Assembly (NCBI RefSeq): GCF_000820005.1
Contig: NZ_CDBL01000053.1
Span: 7,684-71,683 of the forward strand
DNA: 64,000 bases
Origin: Aeromonas piscicola
GTDB taxonomy: Bacteria; Pseudomonadota; Gammaproteobacteria; Enterobacterales; Aeromonadaceae
Direction of reading: 5' to 3'
Shown here: one piece after another, positions 61,585-64,000 of the stretch
How positions within the stretch are numbered: position 1 is the stretch's first letter
How the letters are laid out: the number at the start of each line of letters is the position of its first letter
Made by a program: the position numbers and the translations under genes
The notes under the pieces: generated by a model
Seen by the model: only the letters and a program-made list of their open reading frames with translations
Databases searched by the model: none
Told to the model about the DNA's origin: nothing

Positions 61585-61615
61585 AAAAACGGGAGCATCT
61601 GCTCCCGTTTTTTTT
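61585..61615. terminator. Terminator after the acyltransferase gene
   Basis: ACGGGAGC, four bases, GCTCCCGT with T8 on the plus side and T5 on the minus side, so it can act in both directions. Confidence 0.9.
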
Positions 61616-61632
61616 CGCACAACCGGTGTCAT

Positions 61633-62739
61633 TCAAGCCTTGCGGGCGTTTTCCACCGGCTTGGCATACATGGCGCGCCAGATGCTCTTGTGCTCTTGTG
61701 GCACCTCTGACTGACGAGTCAGGAAGGCCGCCTGTTCTATGGTATTGGCCTTGCCGGACACATCTGCGGCCAGGTAGTTGCCGGGGAAGAGGCGATAGTT
61801 GCCCCAGATCGCCTTGTCTATCAGCGCCGCCAGTTCGTCCGGATCACTGAAGCCCTCGGTGATGGGGGCGCCGAAGGAGACATGTACCCGCCCCTTCTGG
61901 CCGACGATGCCGGCGACTATGCTTTCGATGTCCTCGAACTCGCCCTTCTCGTAGCTGCCGTTGACCGACTTCTCGTACAGCTCGCGCGCCTTGGCCTTGT
62001 CGGTGGGATCCAGCTCGTAGCTGATGCTGACCGGCACTATGTTGAGGCTGCGCATGTAGTCGACGAAGTCAATTTTCTGCTTCTTGCCGTCCACATAGAA
62101 CATCTTGAGGATGGCCGGATCCGTCTTGTCATCGCCATTCTTGGCACGCCCTTCCTTCTGGGCGATCCAGATGGAGTGACCCTCGTGCACCGACTGGCCT
62201 ATGTAGGCAGACAGCTCGCCGAGCATTTTCATCATCTCCCGTGGCCCCTTGGCAGAGCGCTTGACGATGAAGCTCTTGTTGAGCTTCATCAGCTCGGTCG
62301 CGCAGGGTTTGCGCAGCAGGTTGTCACCGATGGCGATGCGCACCGTATCGAAGCCGTGGGTATGCAGTCCCCAGTTGACGAACGCCGGATCCATGGCGAT
62401 GTCCCTGTGGTTGGAGACAAACAGGTAGCCCTGCTCCTTCTTCAGGTGCTCGATCCCCGAGAAGGTCACGCCCTTGGTGGAAGTGGCAATCATGCGGGAC
62501 ATGTAACGGGTCACGCCCATCTGCACCTGATGAATGGTGGTCACCTTGGACCACTTGTAGCGCAGGAACTGGCGGATCAGCGGGCGTATGGCCCAGCCCA
62601 GCCAGCTCATCAGGGAGCCGAAACGATACTTGGCGATGGCGCCAACGAATTCATCATCCCGGATCAGCCGTTCTATGGCTGCCGGCACTTCTTCATCGCG
62701 GTAGGGGCGAATGTCCGCGAATCTATCTACTTCTGTCAC
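61633..62739 (-). CDS. Large glycerol-phosphate-type acyltransferase
   Basis: Protein of about 368 residues. The PlsB/PlsC signature is LFVSNHRDIAMDPAFVNW, that is NHxxxxD, followed by KSFIVKRSAKGPREMM (acceptor site) and WIAQKEGRAKNGDDKTDP. It is larger than PlsC (about 245) and looks like the membrane-associated 1-acyl-glycerol-3-phosphate acyltransferase-like group of vibrios and Aeromonas. The GTG at 62739 is chosen since AAGG lies eight bases upstream; the frame is open to an ATG at 62802. Lipid substrate unknown. Confidence 0.8.
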   Translation of the reverse strand: MTEVDRFADIRPYRDEEVPAAIERLIRDDEFVGAIAKYRFGSLMSWLGWAIRPLIRQFLRYKWSKVTTIHQVQMGVTRYMSRMIATSTKGVTFSGIEHLKKEQGYLFVSNHRDIAMDPAFVNWGLHTHGFDTVRIAIGDNLLRKPCATELMKLNKSFIVKRSAKGPREMMKMLGELSAYIGQSVHEGHSIWIAQKEGRAKNGDDKTDPAILKMFYVDGKKQKIDFVDYMRSLNIVPVSISYELDPTDKAKARELYEKSVNGSYEKGEFEDIESIVAGIVGQKGRVHVSFGAPITEGFSDPDELAALIDKAIWGNYRLFPGNYLAADVSGKANTIEQAAFLTRQSEVPQEHKSIWRAMYAKPVENARKA

Positions 62740-62870
62740 AGTGTCAGCCTTGCATGTAAGGAGTCGCGGCCAACCGAGTTGGCCGGGAAATTCAGGGCGC
62801 AATTTTACACGCTTTTATGCCAAGGGGTATGTGATGTGCGTAGATAGTGAGATCTGACCAGTGAAATGAG

Positions 62871-62895
62871 AAAATGGCCCCATTCGGGCCATTTA
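62871..62895 (-). terminator. Terminator after the cueO remnant
   Basis: AAATGGCCC, five bases, GGGCCATTT, then T/C-rich sequence on the minus strand, directly after the stop of the remnant. Confidence 0.75.
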
Positions 62896-62896
62896 T

Positions 62897-63118
62897 TCAG
62901 GCTTCTACCGTGAACGAAATCATCATGCCGGTGTCCTCGTGCTCCAGCAGGTGGCAGTGCGCCATGTAGGCACGCTCCCTGGGCGCCGGGTGATCGAGAC
63001 GCACCAGCACCTCGCTGCGCCCGCCCTCCACTTTTACTATGTTCTTCCAGCCGGCACGGTGCGGCGCCGCCGGCTGGCCGTTGCGGGTATCCCCCCACCT
63101 TCTGGATCACCCGCGTGC
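62897..63118 (-). pseudogene. cueO: CueO-type multicopper oxidase, 3' remnant with frameshift
   Basis: The frame ends [40 protein letters not shown] and [14 protein letters not shown], which is the C-terminus of CueO, including the copper ligands of [12 protein letters not shown]. Upstream, [11 protein letters not shown] continues in another frame, and the switch occurs at a run of six Gs (six Cs on the plus strand near 63090), so one extra G is the likely cause. All earlier domains are missing, and the piece abuts the ygeA stop codon. A copper-detoxifying enzyme has thus been lost from this place. Confidence 0.75.
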
Positions 63119-63120
63119 CA

Positions 63121-63813
63121 TCAGGCCAGCGCCAGGGTGACCGCCGCCTCGGCGTGGATGGCGGTGGTGTCGTAGAGCGGCACCGCGGCCTCGGCATCCC
63201 CCACCAGCAGCGCAATCTCGGTGCAGCCCAGGATCACCGCCTGGGCACCCGCCTCGGCCAGCCCGGCGATGATGGCGAGATACTCGGCGCGCGATGACGC
63301 CAGGATCTCGCCAAGGCAGAGCTCGTCATAGATGATGCTATGCACCCGTTCGCGCTGCGCCTCGCCGGGCACCAGTACCTCCAGCCCGAACTTGTCCTGC
63401 AGCCGCCCCTTGTAGAAATCCTGCTCCATGGTGAAGCGGGTACCAAGCAGCCCGACCCTATCTATGCCGTCCGCTTGCAGGCGACGGGCGGTGGCATCGG
63501 CGATATGGAGCAGCGGAATATCGATGGCAGCCTCAATCTCGGGCGCCACCTTGTGCATTGTGTTGGTGCCGATCAGCAGAAAATCGGCGCCGCCAGCCTG
63601 CAGCTTGCGCGCCTCGGCAGCCAGCAGCTTGGCGGTCGTGGGCCAGTCACCGGCATGCTGCAGCCGCTCTATCTCGGCAAAGTCGACGCTGCTCAGCAGC
63701 ACCCGCGCCGAGTGCAGGCCGCCGAGCCGTGCCCGCACGTCCCGGTTGAACGCCTGATAGTAACTGACGGTGGATTCCCAGCTCATGCCACCCAGCAGAC
63801 CGATACATTTCAT
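63121..63813 (-). CDS. ygeA: Amino-acid racemase YgeA
   Basis: Asp/Glu racemase-family protein of 230 residues, the same length as E. coli YgeA. MKCIGLLGGMSWESTVSYYQ, LGGLHSARVLLSSVDF, the first catalytic region IGTNTMHKVA and the second ILGCTEIALLV are well conserved. One catalytic position has Thr (TNTMH) and the other Cys (GCTE), as in YgeA, a broad-range racemase active on homoserine and others. AGGAG precedes the ATG at 63813; the frame is open further upstream. The cueO remnant starts right after its stop. Confidence 0.9.
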   Translation of the reverse strand: MKCIGLLGGMSWESTVSYYQAFNRDVRARLGGLHSARVLLSSVDFAEIERLQHAGDWPTTAKLLAAEARKLQAGGADFLLIGTNTMHKVAPEIEAAIDIPLLHIADATARRLQADGIDRVGLLGTRFTMEQDFYKGRLQDKFGLEVLVPGEAQRERVHSIIYDELCLGEILASSRAEYLAIIAGLAEAGAQAVILGCTEIALLVGDAEAAVPLYDTTAIHAEAAVTLALA

Positions 63814-63862
63814 GGGGACTCCTTTAATGCAGTGCCAGTGCAGCATGGCGCTGCCAGCGAGA

Positions 63863-63884
63863 TAAAAAAGGCCCCGAAGGGCCA
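63863..63884 (-). terminator. Terminator of a gene entering from the right
   Basis: On the minus strand GGCCC, four bases, GGGCC and T6. It lies between a possible stop at 63968 and ygeA. Confidence 0.75.
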
Positions 63885-63967
63885 ACAAGACAGAAGGTAA
63901 GGCCAAAGGTCCAGGGTCTGTTGACGTCTGTCGCGGCCGGGCCGACACGTCAAGGGAGCCTGGACGC

Positions 63968-64000
63968 CTAAATCCAGATCATCAGCACACAGGCCGCCGT
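63968..64000 (-). CDS. Last codons of a gene beyond the window (tentative)
   Basis: On the minus strand the frame reads TAACVLMIWI and stop (TAG at 63968-63970). The hydrophobic end suggests a membrane protein, and a terminator lies 84 bases further on. Too short to identify. Confidence 0.3.
   Translation of the reverse strand, partial: TAACVLMIWI

Overview
The window looks like chromosomal DNA of an Aeromonas species or a close relative (inference). The core genes are GC-rich and resemble enteric and Vibrio orthologs. A LitR/HapR-family regulator sits next to hpt as in vibrios, the folK-pcnB-gluQ-dksA-sfsA-thpR-hrpB-mrcB order matches E. coli, and type III secretion (ExsA-type) and Zrg-type zinc uptake signals are present. 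No rRNA, tRNA or CRISPR array was found.

Layout. 1-6.5 kb: start of a LysR regulator, mdtJI-like SMR pair, a VOC protein, mrcB, hrpB. 6.5-15.4 kb: thpR, sfsA, dksA, gluQ, pcnB (conserved AUU start), folK, panBC, an ABM-domain protein, tcyP. 15.4-19.3 kb: rhodanese lipoprotein/MauE pair, then a divergent CesT-type chaperone and a 700-residue protein that looks like a type III effector; each has an ExsA-like promoter of the same geometry. 19.3-25.4 kb: yadGH, hpt, litR, ubiX, mpl, ppa. 25.4-32.2 kb: two uncharacterised exported proteins, a Zur box, ytfJ and a zinc-uptake cluster (zrgABC-like plus a DUF3299 gene) whose 3' end is duplicated in tandem; TIGR03899. 32.4-34.2 kb: a PAS chemoreceptor behind a sigma-54 promoter.

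34.4-37.7 kb: accessory island of AT-richer genes, with candidate attC sites, a nuclease-like gene broken by one TGA, a REP-associated transposase remnant and a nuclease-like protein. 37.7-49.1 kb: core again: cysGDNC (sulfate assimilation and siroheme), qmcA/ybbJ, a CBS protein, yheS, TIGR02444, rlmJ, DUF2061, LprI-MliC. 49.4-53.5 kb: a cluster of integron-type gene cassettes with several convincing attC sites and no integrase in the window. Both accessory islands are preceded by a near-identical 22-codon reading frame.

53.5-64 kb: a hairpin-rich spacer, a MerR regulator with a perfect palindromic operator in front of a flavodoxin-fold oxidoreductase, putP, an L,D-transpeptidase, a YbdG-type channel, ackA, a YhcH protein, a large acyltransferase, a cueO remnant, ygeA, and the last codons of a further gene.

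The most promising leads are the ExsA-regulated effector/chaperone locus, the cassette arrays with their paired small leader ORFs, and the Zur-controlled zinc operon. All family names come from reading the sequence; no database search was run.
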